Shown: piece after piece, positions 10,001-20,810 of the stretch
Layout of the letters: every line of letters begins with the position of its first letter
Position numbering within the stretch: the first letter of the stretch is position 1
Assembly: GCA_026770575.1 (NCBI GenBank)
Contig: MU657450.1
Coordinates: 19,709-42,788 of the forward strand
From: Pelagophyceae sp. CCMP2097
Taxonomy: Eukaryota > Sar > Pelagophyceae
Direction of reading: 5' to 3'
Length of the DNA stretch: 23,080 bases
Program-made: the position numbers and the translations under genes
Notes under the pieces: generated by a model
Database searches by the model: none
What the model saw: only the letters and a program-made list of their open reading frames with translations
Told to the model about the DNA's origin: nothing

Positions 10001-13000
10001 AACCGTCACCGGCCTCCGGGACCGTGGTCGGCGTCTCCAGGCCCATGTGGAGCGTCTCCCGTGCCTTTCTCCGATCCCTGCCGCAGGGCCCCCGTCTAGA
10101 CCGACACGGACCCCGAACCTATCTGGAAACCGACACGTCGGACCGGCGCCGATCGAATTGCAGAGGGCGCGGCAGGCAGCCAAGGGCGGGGCTCTGCCGA
10201 CGGAGGGACCACGCAGAGGGGCCGTCGAAAGGGCCCGCCTCCGTGGCGGTCTGCGGGCCCCGGAGACGGACCGTCTCCGGGAGCTTGGCTCGCCGTCGAC
10301 CCGCCTCTGGGACATTCGAGGGACCGCCTCCTACGGCCGTTCTCAAGGGGCCGTTCTCAAGGGGCCGTTCTCAAGGGGGCCATTCTCAAGGGGCCGTTCT
10401 CAAGGGGCCGTTCTCAAGGGGCCGTTCTCAAGGGGCCGTTCTCAAGGGGCCGTCTCCCGGCCCGTCTCCGGCCCGCATCGGACCGTTTCCGGGCCCGTAC
10501 AATGGCATTCGAGCACTCGTCGGATTCTCGCCTCTGACGGCACGGGGCGGTCCCGCGTGGTCCCCCCTCGAGCGTTTTGCCTTGCGTTGCAGGCTTTGAA
10601 AAAGACGCCGTGGTCAACGTCGAGGTGACGCTAATCTGCCGGACGGCGTAGCCGTTTAGAAACGAAGCGAGTTTTGAAAGCGACTGCTTCCCAGACCCGC
10701 CGACGCCAACAAGCAGCGCGTTGCCGCGCGGCGCGCCCAAAATGCGCGCGATGCGCACGACCTAGGCCGTGCATCGAAGCGGGGGGCGCGTTTTGAAGCG
10801 GGGTGCCTTTGACAGTCGACAACGTACGTGGAACATGGCCATGTCAAAAAGCACCAAGTTCATCATCGCATTCGATTCGTTGTACTCCTTGAGCTTGGCC
10901 TCGAGCACGTTTCTTAAATGTTCCTTGGACTTGATCTGTAGATACGACTTGCCCTCCTCCAGTGTCGGCGTGGCGAAATTGGTCCAAATATTCGGCTCCA
11001 GAAGTAAAGCGGCCGGATCTTCATCGAGGCACCTCTTGGCCACGTCGACGAGGATGTCGTGACAGCGGGCGATCTCCGCCGGCGAAACTAAACGGTCTGC
11101 ATAGACGCGAGCGCACTCGTGGAGCCACAATCTGCAGAGCGGTAAAGAGGTCGATGTGAACTGGGCCTTGCAGGAGCACAAGCCCTGGAAGACGGCCGCT
11201 AAATCGCGCATGTTGAAATTATAGTGGAATTTCACCGCCGACGGGAGGAACCTCTTGGACATTGCCGCGTGCACGCTCAACGTCGCGTCCACCACGGGCT
11301 TGAGGCATTTGAGAACCGCGTTGGGGAAGGGCCCCGAAGTCAGATGGCTCTCCAGGATGGCGTGGAAGATCATGCACAAGTCGCTCTCCGACGAATTTTG
11401 GCAGCCCAGGGGCGTAAAGTGTCGCTGTAAACGGGCCGAAACAGAGAAAGAACCCGCCTTGTGGTTCATCGCCGCCACGTACTGCGTCTCCACCTACGTT
11501 GTCCAGGGGTTGGGGACCGTGGCTTTTCAAAAAAGGGACTCACGATGGCCTTCCTCAGCGAGAGGTCTTGGCGGTCGTACCACGCCCCCCCGTCCACGTG
11601 CTGCCGCATCAGCGAGATGGGCGTCTGCGTGCCGTACCTTTCTACTTTGGGCATATTCAAATCGTCGACGAAGAAAATGAGGCGCTTGGCCGCGGGGCCG
11701 TAGCACTTGCCGCTCTTCTTCTCCAAAAAAAACTCGAGCTGCATCTGCAGCGCCGCCGCGTCCGTGTACGAGTTCATGTTCACGGTCGAATACGCCCAGC
11801 CCTCTGGCAGGTTCTTCAAGAATTCTCTCACCAGAATCGTCTTGCCCGTCCCGGCGCCGCCGACGAATAAAACTTGCTTGTGGTTGAGCGTCAGATCGGT
11901 GCAAAGAGACGAGAGCGCGACCAAGTCGGCCGTCGGCACGACGATGGCGGCGAAGTTGGTCTGGCCGTGGGGTTGGTACTTTGGCACCGAATCGGCCCAG
12001 TCGCCCACGTCGCCCGTTGCCGCGTCGATAAAGTAGTCAAACACGGTCCCCTGCTCCGGGTACTTGACCACGCCTTTGAACAAGGCGCGCCAGCCCTCTG
12101 AAAATTTCTTGCGCGAGTCGCCCTGGGAATCCGCAGTGCCTCCAAAGGCCCAGACGGAGGCGGAGAGGAAGATCTTTTCGATTCGATTGGCATCTTTCGA
12201 GGCGTAGGGGCACTTTGCCAGCGCGGCTTCTGCGAGGTATAGCAGAGCGGCGACCCGGGATATGAGCATGGCGGGCGTGACACATTCGATCTTCTTGGAG
12301 ACTATCAGGTCGGCGAGGAGGGGGACGTATTTATTCAGAAGGAGGGGCAGAGTCGCCCTTTCTGTCTCGTTGAGCCTCTGGGAGACCCACGATTCGGCAA
12401 AGGGGAGCCAGCCGACGTCGCCCTCGTTGATGTATAAAATACCCGCCCTGGACACTGTAGCCGGGGTGGCGTTGTGCAACGAGTCGATCTCAAAGACCAT
12501 TCGCATACTCGCAGTCAGAGGGATTCGTTCGTTGGAGACCAGAGTCAAGACCTTGTTGTCGTCCATGACCGTGTTCATGCTTTCGATCCAGACGGCGTCG
12601 ATGTCTCCGTCGAGCACGACCCACTTTGCAGACTGCAAACTGCTATAAGGCGATGCATTTTTCGACATGTTCCTCATCAAAATGGACAAGCAGCCGTCGC
12701 GCCAGTCCTTTGCCAGGGTCATGTAGCCGTAGAGCTCGTCCGAGGATACCGCTTTCGGGTCTAAAGTCTCCAAGACGGTGACAGGCTTGGCCTCGCCTAA
12801 ATTATGGCACGCAGCCAGCGTTTTATAAATCGTCGACTTGCCCGACCCCGCCGGCCCGAGGAGCATGACCGAATGCCTCACGTGTAAAAGTTGCTGGAAT
12901 TGGGCAACTTTCACGGCGAAGATGTCTTCGCACTGCAGGCCCTCGTTCAAACACACTTGTCGCACTTTGGCCACCAGGGCGAAATCCGTCTTCGTCTCGA

Positions 13001-16000
13001 GTTCCATGCCGGGGAACAGATCGGCGATCAAGCGGAGGAAGATGGGCGTGTCCACCGCGGGGATCTTGGGCGTGTTGAAGTCCCTCAGCGCACGCATCAA
13101 GACCGCTTCTTCGTTCAATTTCGGCTCTGCGCGTTTCAACGTCCCCGCCACCCTTAAAACAGACTTGACGGCGCGCAGGCCCCAGTCGTAGTGCGACTGC
13201 TTCGACAAGAGGTCGTCGGATAAACGGTACAGGGTGACAAACTTCGCGGCGAGGGGCCGCGCTTTAATAAATCCCTCTGCCATCAACATGTTCTCGCAAA
13301 TCGGCCGCAAATCCGGCCTGATCATGGCGCAGCTCCGGAAAGAAGCTTTCAAGTTCTCCGGCAGCTCGGTGCGGCCGGCGTAACCCGGGTTCATCGTAAT
13401 AAAGAAACCGACCGTAGGCACCTATCGCAACGCGGTGAGGCACCGCCGCGTGCGACCGGGTTGGGCACCAAGGACGCACCAACGAGATGCGATCGCCAAA
13501 GAATTCAAAGTCGCCGACCTTGACGCAGGGCGTCCCCGCGGGCAGCGAGGCGTATTCTCCGCTTCGTCGAAGGGGGTCGGCGAGTCTTTGCATGGCGTCC
13601 AGCACCGTCTTGACTTGCGTGGCGACGACGGAGAGGACCTCGATCTCGATGCGGTTAAACTCATCGAAGCACCCCCACGACCTAGGTGAACTCGTACCAT
13701 CGGCAATACGTCGGCGATCGCACGCACCCCGACTGCGCCAACCCGCGGAAGATATCGCCCATGGTCTGGTAGTTCATCTGGTCCGAACCTGCGGCATTCT
13801 TAGAACACATTGAGCACAAAGTGTAAAAGTGTTTTACAAAAACGAGTTTCCAAAAAGGAGTTTCCAACCCGCATTTTACGACCAGCAGTATACAACAAAG
13901 ACGCACAGTTGAAGACGTAGCAGGGCAGCCCGAGGCCGCGCGCGAGATCCTTCGTCGTCTCCGTCTTGCCCGTGCCCGCGGGCCCGGCGGGCGCGCCGCC
14001 GAGGAAGAGTCTCAAGGCGGTCGTTAAAGTGACGTAGCATCGGTCCGTCAAGGGCGTGATGACCAAACGGCCGCAATTGCCGACGTACTCAAAGCTGTAC
14101 CAACTTCGAAAGTCGCAGACTCGCACCTCGACTTCTTTCTTCTCCGAATCCCAATAATCCCGCATCTGCGAGGACCAGGTAAAGTCTTGGGCAGATTCGA
14201 CTTTCTTCGAGACGAGGGCCTGGACAACATCTCGAGAATGGACATCGATGGTGATGAGCGTGATGATCTTGTTCCGCAGGTCGGCCGTCAACGACCCCTG
14301 CACTTGCGTGATGAGAGCGTCCAGTCGAGAAGAGCAGACGTCTAAATGCTTCTTCATCGCGTCGTCCGTCCCGTTCTCCAGCTCGTCAAAGGCGCCTTCC
14401 GTCTCTTCCGTCCAAAGAGTCTGCGACGTCACCAGGGCGACTTGGGCGCAGTACGTATCGACCCATTCCTCGCGCGGTTTTTCGGCATCCCAGCTGGCGG
14501 CGTCTTGAAGAGACTGGTCCAAGACGTGGCGTAAAGTGCCTCGCATCATCGTGACGAGGTCGTTGAGCCATCTTTCCACGGCGCCGCGCATGGTAAAAGT
14601 AGACGCGAATTGGACCACCTCCCCATCTTTCGAGATCATCGCAGAAGCGGTGTTTGAAGCGCAACTCGACGCCCTCGTCGACGTGGCCGGTTCCACCGCT
14701 TCGGCCTCAAGCCGGAGACCTTGCATGCCGTCGAAGACGGAGCCGACGTGGGGCATGATCTTCATCGGGTTGTTGGAATTCGAGAGCATGTCCAGCAGCG
14801 CGACGTTTGAAACGAAATAGAACCGCGGGAAGATGTGCTTCTTCATATCTAAATACTCGGACAGCGCCTTTTGGCACGTCTCCAGCTCGCGGTGCATGTT
14901 CGCCAGCGCCGCTTCTCGGCCGGACGTCTGGCAGACGGCCACGACGCCGGGTTTTATGCAAACGTCGGCCATGAGCAACTTGAATTCAGAGTCGAGAATC
15001 TCGAAGCGCTTCGTCTCGTTGGGCAGTTGCGACCTGATGTCTTGCGACGCTAAAAAAATGGCCTCTAACGACATCCAGGACCGCTGGACCACGAGGAGCG
15101 ACTTTAAGACGAGCTCGATGCACCCCAACGTCCGCTGCCAGACGGAGAGCTCGGCTTGAAAGAATTCCACCGCCCTGCCCATGGCCACGATCGATTGCAC
15201 TTGCAAGACGTGTTCTTCCAACGCTTCGAGGATCTCGTCCGGCGGCAAGAGGACCAAGACGTCCGTCTCGCGGTGCCGCTGCACTTGGAAAGTGGCCTTG
15301 CTCCAAAACGCAGAGATGGCAAGCAACCGAGCTTCGACCTTGTTCTCTTTATTTGCGACCTCGACGACTTCTGAAATCCCGTTCAGGTGCAGATGCAGCT
15401 CGAGGTCGAGCAAGTCGGACAGGGCGAAGTTCGGGCCCTTTTCCAGCGGTTGCTGAGTGATCTTTGCAATGTCCTTCCAATGCCGATCTCGCATCGCGGG
15501 CGAGTGCAGGTCTGCGACCAAAGGCAGAATGGCGGCAAAATTCAAGACTCGCTTTTCGAGAGTGCGGTAGCAGAGCCAGTCCTTTGCCCTGGCGGGGAGC
15601 GACTTGACCTGCTTGAGCAAGCTCTTCGTCTCGTCTGTCAACTTGTCGCTCTCGATGTCCGCCCATAAAGTCCGGCTCCACCCGCTGAAATGCGCCTCGA
15701 CCGTGAAAATCACGTCCCAGACGTGCTTTAAAAGGACGAGCTCGAGGCGCATTTCGACCAATTTGACCAGTGAGATGCGATTCAACTCAAACAGTTCTTG
15801 CAAGTTGGACAACGACTCTGCCTCCTCTTCCGCCAGCCGCAACCGCGCCTCGGACTTTGCCAGCTCGAGATACGCCTCGTCGCACTTGTCCGCCGCCCAG
15901 GTCAAGGGCCCTTGAGATTGGTTGATGAACGCAGAATGCAACTGCTTCACCCGTTCGCCGTAGTCGGATATATCCCGCTTGATTCGGTCGACCATGGCAT

Positions 16001-19000
16001 TCTGCAAAGGCTGGATCGACTCCTTGACTCTAAAAGTCTTGTTCACGACGTTGTCCCAAAGCAGCGGCGCAGACTCTAAAAAGTCGAGAGCCTGATGCTC
16101 CCCCACTAACCCTAAATCCAGCGAAATCCCGTGAGCCTTGAGGAGCGAGACCATGTCGCGCAGCGGCGACAACTCGCCGTCCATCGAGTGCATGCGCTTG
16201 CGCACGTCGCGGATGTGCGTCATGACCTGAAGCGTCGGTGCAACAGGCGCGCGTTTTCACGGCTCGAACAACGACGACTCACGGCCATGAGCGCCGTCTT
16301 GTCCGACGTCGTCGTCACGGGCAGGTCCAAGCCGGCGTCCAGAGTGGCCATGAAGGCGTGGAGTTCGTGCAGCGCTCGTAAGATGCGGCCCTGGAGGTAG
16401 TTTGTAAAAGTAAAGGTCCATTTGGTGACCCACGTCCCCAGAGCCTGCTTGATCGGCTGCGCCATGACCCTCAAAAAGTCGATTTCGTGGAGGGGCCTCA
16501 AATTGGCGATTTCGGCCTGGACGTCGAGATACAGCTGAATCTGCTCTTCGAAGAGATCCAATCGGAGCGTCTCCACCACGGGCGCCTCTTGAAAAGTTTC
16601 CGAGACCGAGTCCGCGTCGTCGTTAACGTCCCTCGAGGACGCGTCGCCCTTTTCCGGCTTCGAAGCGGGCTCGTACACGATGGCTTGTTGGAGGAAATGC
16701 GTGAACATGGACTGGAGGTCCGTCTTCCAGAGGTAGTCGTACTTCAAGTAGACCAAACGCAATTTCTCCACCTTGAGGGAAGTGGCGTTGAGGCGGTTTT
16801 CGATGGCAGAAAAGTACCACTGCACTTGCGCGTCGTCTTGCAGCTCTTTGAGATAGGAACCGTTCCCAGTGTCCAGCCTCTTGAAGATGGTCGCGACGCC
16901 GGTAAAGTTCTCCAAAAAGCCTTTGAAAACTTGGCGTAGATTCTTCTCCGATGAGGTCGCCACCTCTGGGATGTACCGCACCTCTCCATCGACGAGGTCC
17001 AAATCCATCTCCAGCATGGGCCCCGGCTGCGCCTTGGCCAGGTAGACCGGGTCCAGCTGCTGCTCCAGCTTGACGCACGAGTTGACGACGACTCTTTGGA
17101 GGCCCGCGACGACGATATTGTTACAATAGTCGACGTAGTTCTTCCAGTCGGCGAGGCCTTGCGACACTTTTAAAGACCGGTGCGTCTCCCGAAGCAGCCT
17201 GTGCACCTCCGCGCCGCCGTCGCGGATCGTGGTCAAAGCGCCTAGGAAACGGTGCAAACTCGCGGAAGATACCGTCGTAGAACTTGCAGGCCAAAACGCC
17301 ACAAAAGCCGCATCGAACCGCTCCCCGGTCAAACAGCCCCCCGGTCGAACCGCCCCCTCAAAAGGCCGCTTTGGCGCCAAAGTCGCAACCCACGTTGCTG
17401 ATCGGTTGCCGATCATTCAGACGCGGCTTGCCGGACCGTGCAGGACCGTCTTTTGTAAAGATTCAAAGTCTGCGACAGTCGCCGCTTTGTTCGACCGCTT
17501 CAGCAGCGGCTGCGAGGCCCAGCCGTCTAAGAGGTCCTGGATTCGGCCGAGGTGCGACTTCATGACCGAAATGGTGGCGGTCACTTGCTTCACTTCGGCC
17601 ATGGCTTCGTTGATGAAAGTGTCGATGGTCGAACTCTTCCAATTCAAAACCGGGAAATGGCCTGTCGAAACGCGCTCCGACCGCGCCGTGGAAACGCCCC
17701 GAGATGGAGAGCCGACCTACAATATCGCGGTACCGACAGAGGGCCGAATTTGGGCGGGCCTCGCGTTTTCCCAGTGTCGCCGAACCCGCGAGTCCCCAAA
17801 GGCGCCGTCTGGGGAGGACGCAGATACAGACGGCCTGCGCCAGCAACTTGTCGATCTTGTCCAGCTGCCCCTTCAACAACGGCCTCTCCACGGGGAGCAA
17901 AGACGTCTGCATCCAGTTGTACATGTTCACGATCAAGTCCAAGTTACCCGTGTGCCTTCTGAAGATTTCCGAATGTGCGTAAATGTCGAGCGCCGACCCG
18001 GGCGCGGTCAAGCCCAAAAGTAAGAAATACTTGACTTCCCGCAGTAGGCGAACGAGGAGCGGGTCGAAGTTGACGTACAAGAGTAGCCGTTGCGCCGTAT
18101 CGCCTTGGGCTTGGAATCGTAGTAGAGGGTTCTTCAGTTTGACTTGGGACGAGACTTCGACGGAATCGCCCCAAGCGGCGATTTGCGCCGACTCAAAGTC
18201 GGAGAGCTGGCCCACAAATGCGGTAAAGTCGCGTAAGATAAAGACGACCTCCTCCCGTTCCATGACCTTTTTCTCAAACGATCGGAATTTCAACATGGGC
18301 CCATCGACCCTCTCCCGCAAACCTCGGCACCACGTCAAGGCGCCGGAGATTGGAGGCAGGTTGCGCGGAATCGGGGGGTCGTGCCTGTTTTGCACAAAAG
18401 CCTGCTGCAGAAGCCGGACCTCGTTGCCATAATCCAGTAAGAGCTCCAAATACTTGGGCTCCAACTCGGCCGAGATGCCCGGCCGCTGAATTAAAGAGTC
18501 AAACGAATCTAAGAGCTTGAAGCGGCCTGCGATCGTCGGCGCGTCGTCGAAGCCCTGGGTCAGCACAGAAGCTAACCTTCTCTCCAGCTCTTTCACCGTG
18601 ACGCGGAATTCATAGAATAAATCGTCAAAGACCTTGGCTTCGACATCTAATAAACGCTCGTGGCCGTGCTTGCGCACGTTCAAAACGGCCGCAACGAAGT
18701 CGAGGTGGATCTGCTGCACCGAAGTCGATAAGACTTTGCCCTTGGTGCCCCCGACATGAATTTTGGCCAATTTAGAAAACTGCATCGTCGTCTGCGTCAG
18801 CTCCAGCACGTCGTGGCACCGCTCCCAAAAGGCGTCTAAGCGGACGAAGACGGCATTGTTCTGCACTCGCCAGGCGTTGCGAGGGCACTGCTTCACCGAC
18901 GCATCTTTATACTCGAAGTACACCTTTTTCAGATCGGCCAGCGTCTTCAGAGTGCTCTTCAGCATGTCTACGGCGATTTTCGACTCATCAGAGTCCAACA

Positions 19001-20467
19001 AGTGGAAAATATGCCCATCCCCGTTGAGGAACTCGATGCATCTTCGCACCAGCGCGTTGCACACTTCTCGGACGAAGACCACTAAGCGCGTCGGCGTGTT
19101 GTAGAACTCGGAGCCCTTCCAGATGAGCAGGAGAGTGTGCAAGATGGGCGCAAACAAATCCGAAATGTCGCGAAACTCGATGCTCGAACCGTCGGAGGTG
19201 CAGCCCTCTAAAAGTTCGACCCACTGCTTCAGAGGGGCGATGAACTTTGCGTTGTCGTTGGCTTGGGATCTTGAATGGTACAATTCCGCGCACAGCTTTG
19301 CAAAGGGCGCGTTGTACGTCGACTTGGCCTCGTCGAGGCACTTCAAAACGCGCCGCACTCGAGTCGACTGCAGCTGCTCAAAGATGCTATTCAAATGCCG
19401 CGCTTTGAAATCCCAAAACGAAATCTCCGCCAGAGGGCCAGGGTGCGGGTTGCGCTCCGAAGGCAGGAACGTCTCCGGGTCGAGCTTGAGCACGCTTTTG
19501 ATTTGCTTGGTCCACGTGATGATCGAACTTTCCAACGCATGCACGGCGTCCTTCTCCGCCGACGCCGCCGCCACGGCGGCATCAGCCTCGTCCAAGTCGC
19601 CCTTGCGCTCCGCGGAGACTTGACCCTCGACTTGCAAAGCCCAGTCCGGAGGCAGCGGCAGCGCCGTCTCGCCCAAGACGTGGCCCTGGATGATCTGCAC
19701 GTTGGCCACGAACGCGGAGAGGGACTCGTCCACCTATCCTTTGTCCTTTTGGAATGCGTGGGACGGCACCAAGCGTAGACGCCTTTAAGGCACCGCCAAG
19801 ACGCACCTCGCGGACGACGAGCTCGCTCCAGTCGTGCTTCGCGCCGCTGAGGAGCGGCGAGAAGACGGTGCTCGCGAGCCTGAAACGGAGCGTCGGAGAA
19901 GCGTCTCCGTATTTGCTTTGCCGACGGGACGATATCTTCGTCGATGCGGCGCCGGCCCGACTCACTGCTCCGCGTGCTGGAGCACGCCGACGCAGCACTC
20001 GCCGATTACGACTTGGGCTTTAAAATCGTGTTGAGAAAGGGGTTCGCCCGCGGCGCCGACCTTGACCAGGTACCTGTGCGGGCGTTTGTCGACTTTGGGG
20101 CAAAGCGTATACGCCAGGCGATGAGACGGTTCTCCGGCGGCTCCGACTCACAGGAACATGTCGTTGCCGGCCTTGGATTCTTGGGGCGGCGCCGCGGAGA
20201 GGACGAGGCCTTTGTTCATCTCGGCGCAAAAGAGCGCTTCCACCGACCCGTCGCAGAACGCGCAGAGGAGCCTTTGGGCCTCGTCGCCCGACTTGAAGGC
20301 GTTTAACTTTTCCTGGGGTACATGTTTGAAGGAAACGCCCACCTACGAGAGCCGTATCACCAACCGCGTCCAAAAGAGAGAACCGGAAAGGCCGGCCCGT
20401 GCCCGTTGAGAAGGGGGCGCGCCTGCTCGAGCAGGTACGCTACGCGCGGCTCCTCGCGCTCCGCCAT
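2751..20467 (-). CDS. Axonemal dynein heavy chain, probably outer-arm beta type (complete, 18 exons)
   Basis: ATP-driven microtubule motor subunit of the flagellar axoneme. My exon model, in coding order: 20384-20467, 20152-20342, 19966-20073, 19807-19915, 17828-19733, 17437-17661, 16283-17241, 13907-16226, 13728-13788, 13480-13681, 11544-13421, 10828-11493, 10619-10761, 8761-9763, 8551-8639, 4793-7072, 3043-4597, 2751-2885. The exons sum to 13,914 nt, or 4,637 residues plus TAA, with phase kept at all 17 junctions; this is the usual length for the family. Domains: tail (DHC_N1), linker, AAA1 (GPAGTGKT ~1942, CFDEFNRI ~1992), AAA2 (GPAGSGKS ~2244), AAA3 (GGAGTGKT ~2576, VDDLNMP ~2640), AAA4 (GVGGSGKQ ~2922), stalk and microtubule-binding domain, AAA5, AAA6 and C-terminal domain. 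The ATG lies in a good context (GCCATGG). The least sure junctions are introns 1, 3, 5 and 6. The outer-arm beta (DNAH9/11/17-like) call rests on the tail and on the C-terminal SRGPTFVF...LKTK...SKWILAG block. Confidence 0.93.
4598..4792 (-). other. Dynein intron 16: in-frame, stop-free (195 bp)
   Basis: The open frame runs straight through this segment, which would add 65 residues of low-complexity, poorly conserved sequence between MDRGK and FEISLGQGQ in AAA6. Dynein heavy chains have only a few residues here. The segment starts GTCTGC and ends AATAG, the next exon begins with GT like most others in the gene, and removal keeps phase. I therefore call it an intron. Retention would insert 65 residues without a frameshift. 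Confidence 0.75.
7201..7530. repeat. ~15-bp minisatellite in dynein intron 15
   Basis: Degenerate repetition of units like GGACGGTCCCTCT, GGAAGGTCCCTCT and GAAGGGTCCCTTTT, about 15 bp each and roughly twenty in a row. A period of 15 keeps several frames open on both strands, which explains long spurious frames made of GPSGRSLW- or KGPSRG-like repeats. The tract lies wholly inside intron 15 (7073-8550). Confidence 0.85.
7733..7845. repeat. 28-bp tandem repeat in dynein intron 15
   Basis: Unit: GGCCGTCTATAGGGCCGTCT followed by TCAGGACT. There are about three and a half copies. The first two are almost identical. The third and fourth change CTATAGGG to CTAGACGG, and the third also changes CTTCAGG to CTCAAGG. 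The array is distinct from the 15-bp minisatellite upstream but shares its GGCCGTC core. Confidence 0.85.
8076..8292. repeat. Short tandem repeats near the 5' end of dynein intron 15
   Basis: Three 13-bp units GCC(G)TCCATCGAG lie at about 8076-8117, and the same motif recurs at about 8228-8253. A further direct repeat, AGAGTGGCTTTCT, occurs at about 8260-8287. Single GAGGGACC / GAGGGCCCG units are scattered between them. Together with the other arrays, most of the 1,478-bp intron is repeat-derived. Confidence 0.7.
8640..8760 (-). other. Dynein intron 14 with a duplicated donor-like sequence
   Basis: 121-bp intron with donor GATAAG|GTACGAATTC and acceptor CGCCTAG|GTGACG. The donor sequence GTACGAATTCG is repeated 39 bp further in (plus-strand GAATTCGTAC at 8751-8760 and again at 8712-8721). 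The second copy is followed by a short direct repeat of GAATCATC. The inner copy is a possible alternative 5' splice site; using it would add 39 nt (13 codons) in frame. Confidence 0.7.
10335..10452. repeat. 14-bp tandem repeat (GGGGCCGTTCTCAA) in dynein intron 13
   Basis: About eight near-identical head-to-tail copies of GGGGCCGTTCTCAA. One copy has an extra G and CAT in place of CGT. High identity among copies points to recent expansion. The array sits in intron 13 (9764-10618, 855 bp). The rest of that intron is also rich in GGGACCGTCTC / GGGCCGTC-like words. Confidence 0.9.
10828..13788 (-). other. Dynein AAA1 (rest) to AAA3: exons 9-12
   Basis: Exon 9 is only 61 bp ([18 protein letters not shown]). 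Exon 10 has the AAA1 Walker [18 protein letters not shown]. Exon 11 opens with the conserved [20 protein letters not shown], then AAA2 with [14 protein letters not shown] and Walker [17 protein letters not shown], and AAA3 with [12 protein letters not shown] and [17 protein letters not shown]. Exon 12 continues AAA3 with [20 protein letters not shown]. All nucleotide-binding motifs are intact, including the Walker B acidic residues of AAA1. Introns here are very short (118, 46, 58 and 50 bp). Confidence 0.92.
13907..17241 (-). other. Dynein linker (DHC_N2) and start of AAA1: exons 7-8
   Basis: Residues ~875-1967. Exon 7 shows [18 protein letters not shown] and [16 protein letters not shown], then a short acidic insert near [17 protein letters not shown]. 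Exon 8 carries the linker swing element, with [20 protein letters not shown] across the junction, [19 protein letters not shown] and [20 protein letters not shown]. It then enters AAA1 with the P-loop [13 protein letters not shown], the main ATPase site that drives motility. A small Ser/Ala-rich insert ([15 protein letters not shown]) precedes ISKDGEVV. The intron between exons 7 and 8 is 56 bp (16227-16282). Confidence 0.9.
17242..17436 (-). other. Dynein intron 6 (195 bp) with short internal repeats
   Basis: Donor TGCACG|GTCCGG at 17436, acceptor TTTCCTAG|GCGCTTTG at 17242. It joins LQKTVLHG to [16 protein letters not shown], a normal spacing for the family. Inside are two diverged copies of a CCCCGGTCRAAC-type word (plus strand about 17322-17350). 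The donor is not a strong consensus. A donor seven bases upstream (ACG|GTCCTG) would shift phase, so I prefer this one. Confidence 0.65.
17437..20467 (-). other. Dynein tail: exons 1-6, DHC_N1 region
   Basis: Exons 1-4 (residues 1-164) are short and were joined by splice phase. They read [51 protein letters not shown] and DWSELVVRE. Exon 5 (residues ~165-799) carries the dimerisation and intermediate-chain-binding tail: [85 protein letters not shown]. These match the N1 domain of outer-arm heavy chains. Exon 6 holds [17 protein letters not shown] and [12 protein letters not shown]. The exon 5/6 junction uses donor GTATCT at 17827 and acceptor GACAG at 17662. An alternative donor four bases upstream (GTCTGT) would break the frame at that acceptor. 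Confidence 0.85.
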
Positions 20468-20712
20468 GGCGCCCTCGCGCCACTGCCGCGCCCAACCTTG
20501 GAGCTTTCAACGCCAGAGGCTTCGGCGAGCACTGGCCATGGCGGTTTTGATTGGCCGACTTTAGTTTAGCGAAATTCTCAGAGAACTCGAGCCTTGTGCC
20601 TCCACGAGCTCCTGCCGATCTGCACGTGGTCGCACACTGCATCCAATGGCGCTTTCCGGTATATAAACTAACACCCTCATGCCTCACATGTGCTGCTCTG
20701 CGGCTCCCTTCG
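20468..20712 (-). promoter_or_regulatory. Upstream region of the dynein gene
   Basis: On the minus strand a CCAAT (plus-strand ATTGG at 20550-20554, in GCCAATCA) lies about 85 bp before the ATG at 20467. A TATATA word (plus-strand TATATAAAC near 20660-20668) lies about 195 bp before it, and another inverted CCAAT (plus-strand CCAAT near 20643) lies close by. These are compatible with a pol II promoter and a 5' UTR of roughly 150 nt. No transcript evidence is available here. Confidence 0.35.
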
Positions 20713-20713
20713 G

Positions 20714-20714
<1 letters not shown>

Positions 20715-20744
<30 letters not shown>

Positions 20745-20762
20745 CTTCTGTCCTTCTGTCCC
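20715..20762. repeat. TGTC microsatellite
   Basis: Seven and a half perfect TGTC units at 20715-20744, followed by two CTTCTGTC variants. It lies about 250 bp upstream of the dynein start codon. Confidence 0.9.
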
Positions 20763-20810
20763 CGGGTAAATCCGTGAGGTTCAACCTTTGGGAAGAAAAG
20801 GGCAGCAACT

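Larger units (their letters stand above)
8551..10761 (-). other. Dynein AAA4, stalk helix 1 and start of the microtubule-binding domain: exons 13-15
   Basis: Exon 13 has the AAA4 P-loop [20 protein letters not shown]. The Gln after the Lys is the usual AAA4 form, not a defect. Exon 14 holds [20 protein letters not shown] (AAA4 Walker B region), then from about residue 3150 a long coiled coil rich in Arg, Glu and Ala, the stalk CC1. It ends with SNPPAGVDK. Exon 15 (89 bp) encodes the first part of the microtubule-binding tip, [20 protein letters not shown]. Intron 13 (9764-10618) and intron 15 (7073-8550) are by far the largest in the gene and are full of tandem repeats. Confidence 0.9.

Noticed and set aside
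10335..10452. CRISPR array
   Set aside because: The repeats are 14 bp and directly abutting without spacers, inside a eukaryotic intron.
9293..10628. Plus-strand frames of up to 268 codons
   Set aside because: The first half is antisense to dynein exon 14, and the rest is the tandem-repeat intron 13. Codon use and content are not protein-like.
2751..20467. Dynein as a pseudogene, since its frame is broken many times
   Set aside because: Every break falls in a segment with GT...AG ends whose removal restores conserved family motifs and keeps phase. The summed exon length is an exact multiple of three.
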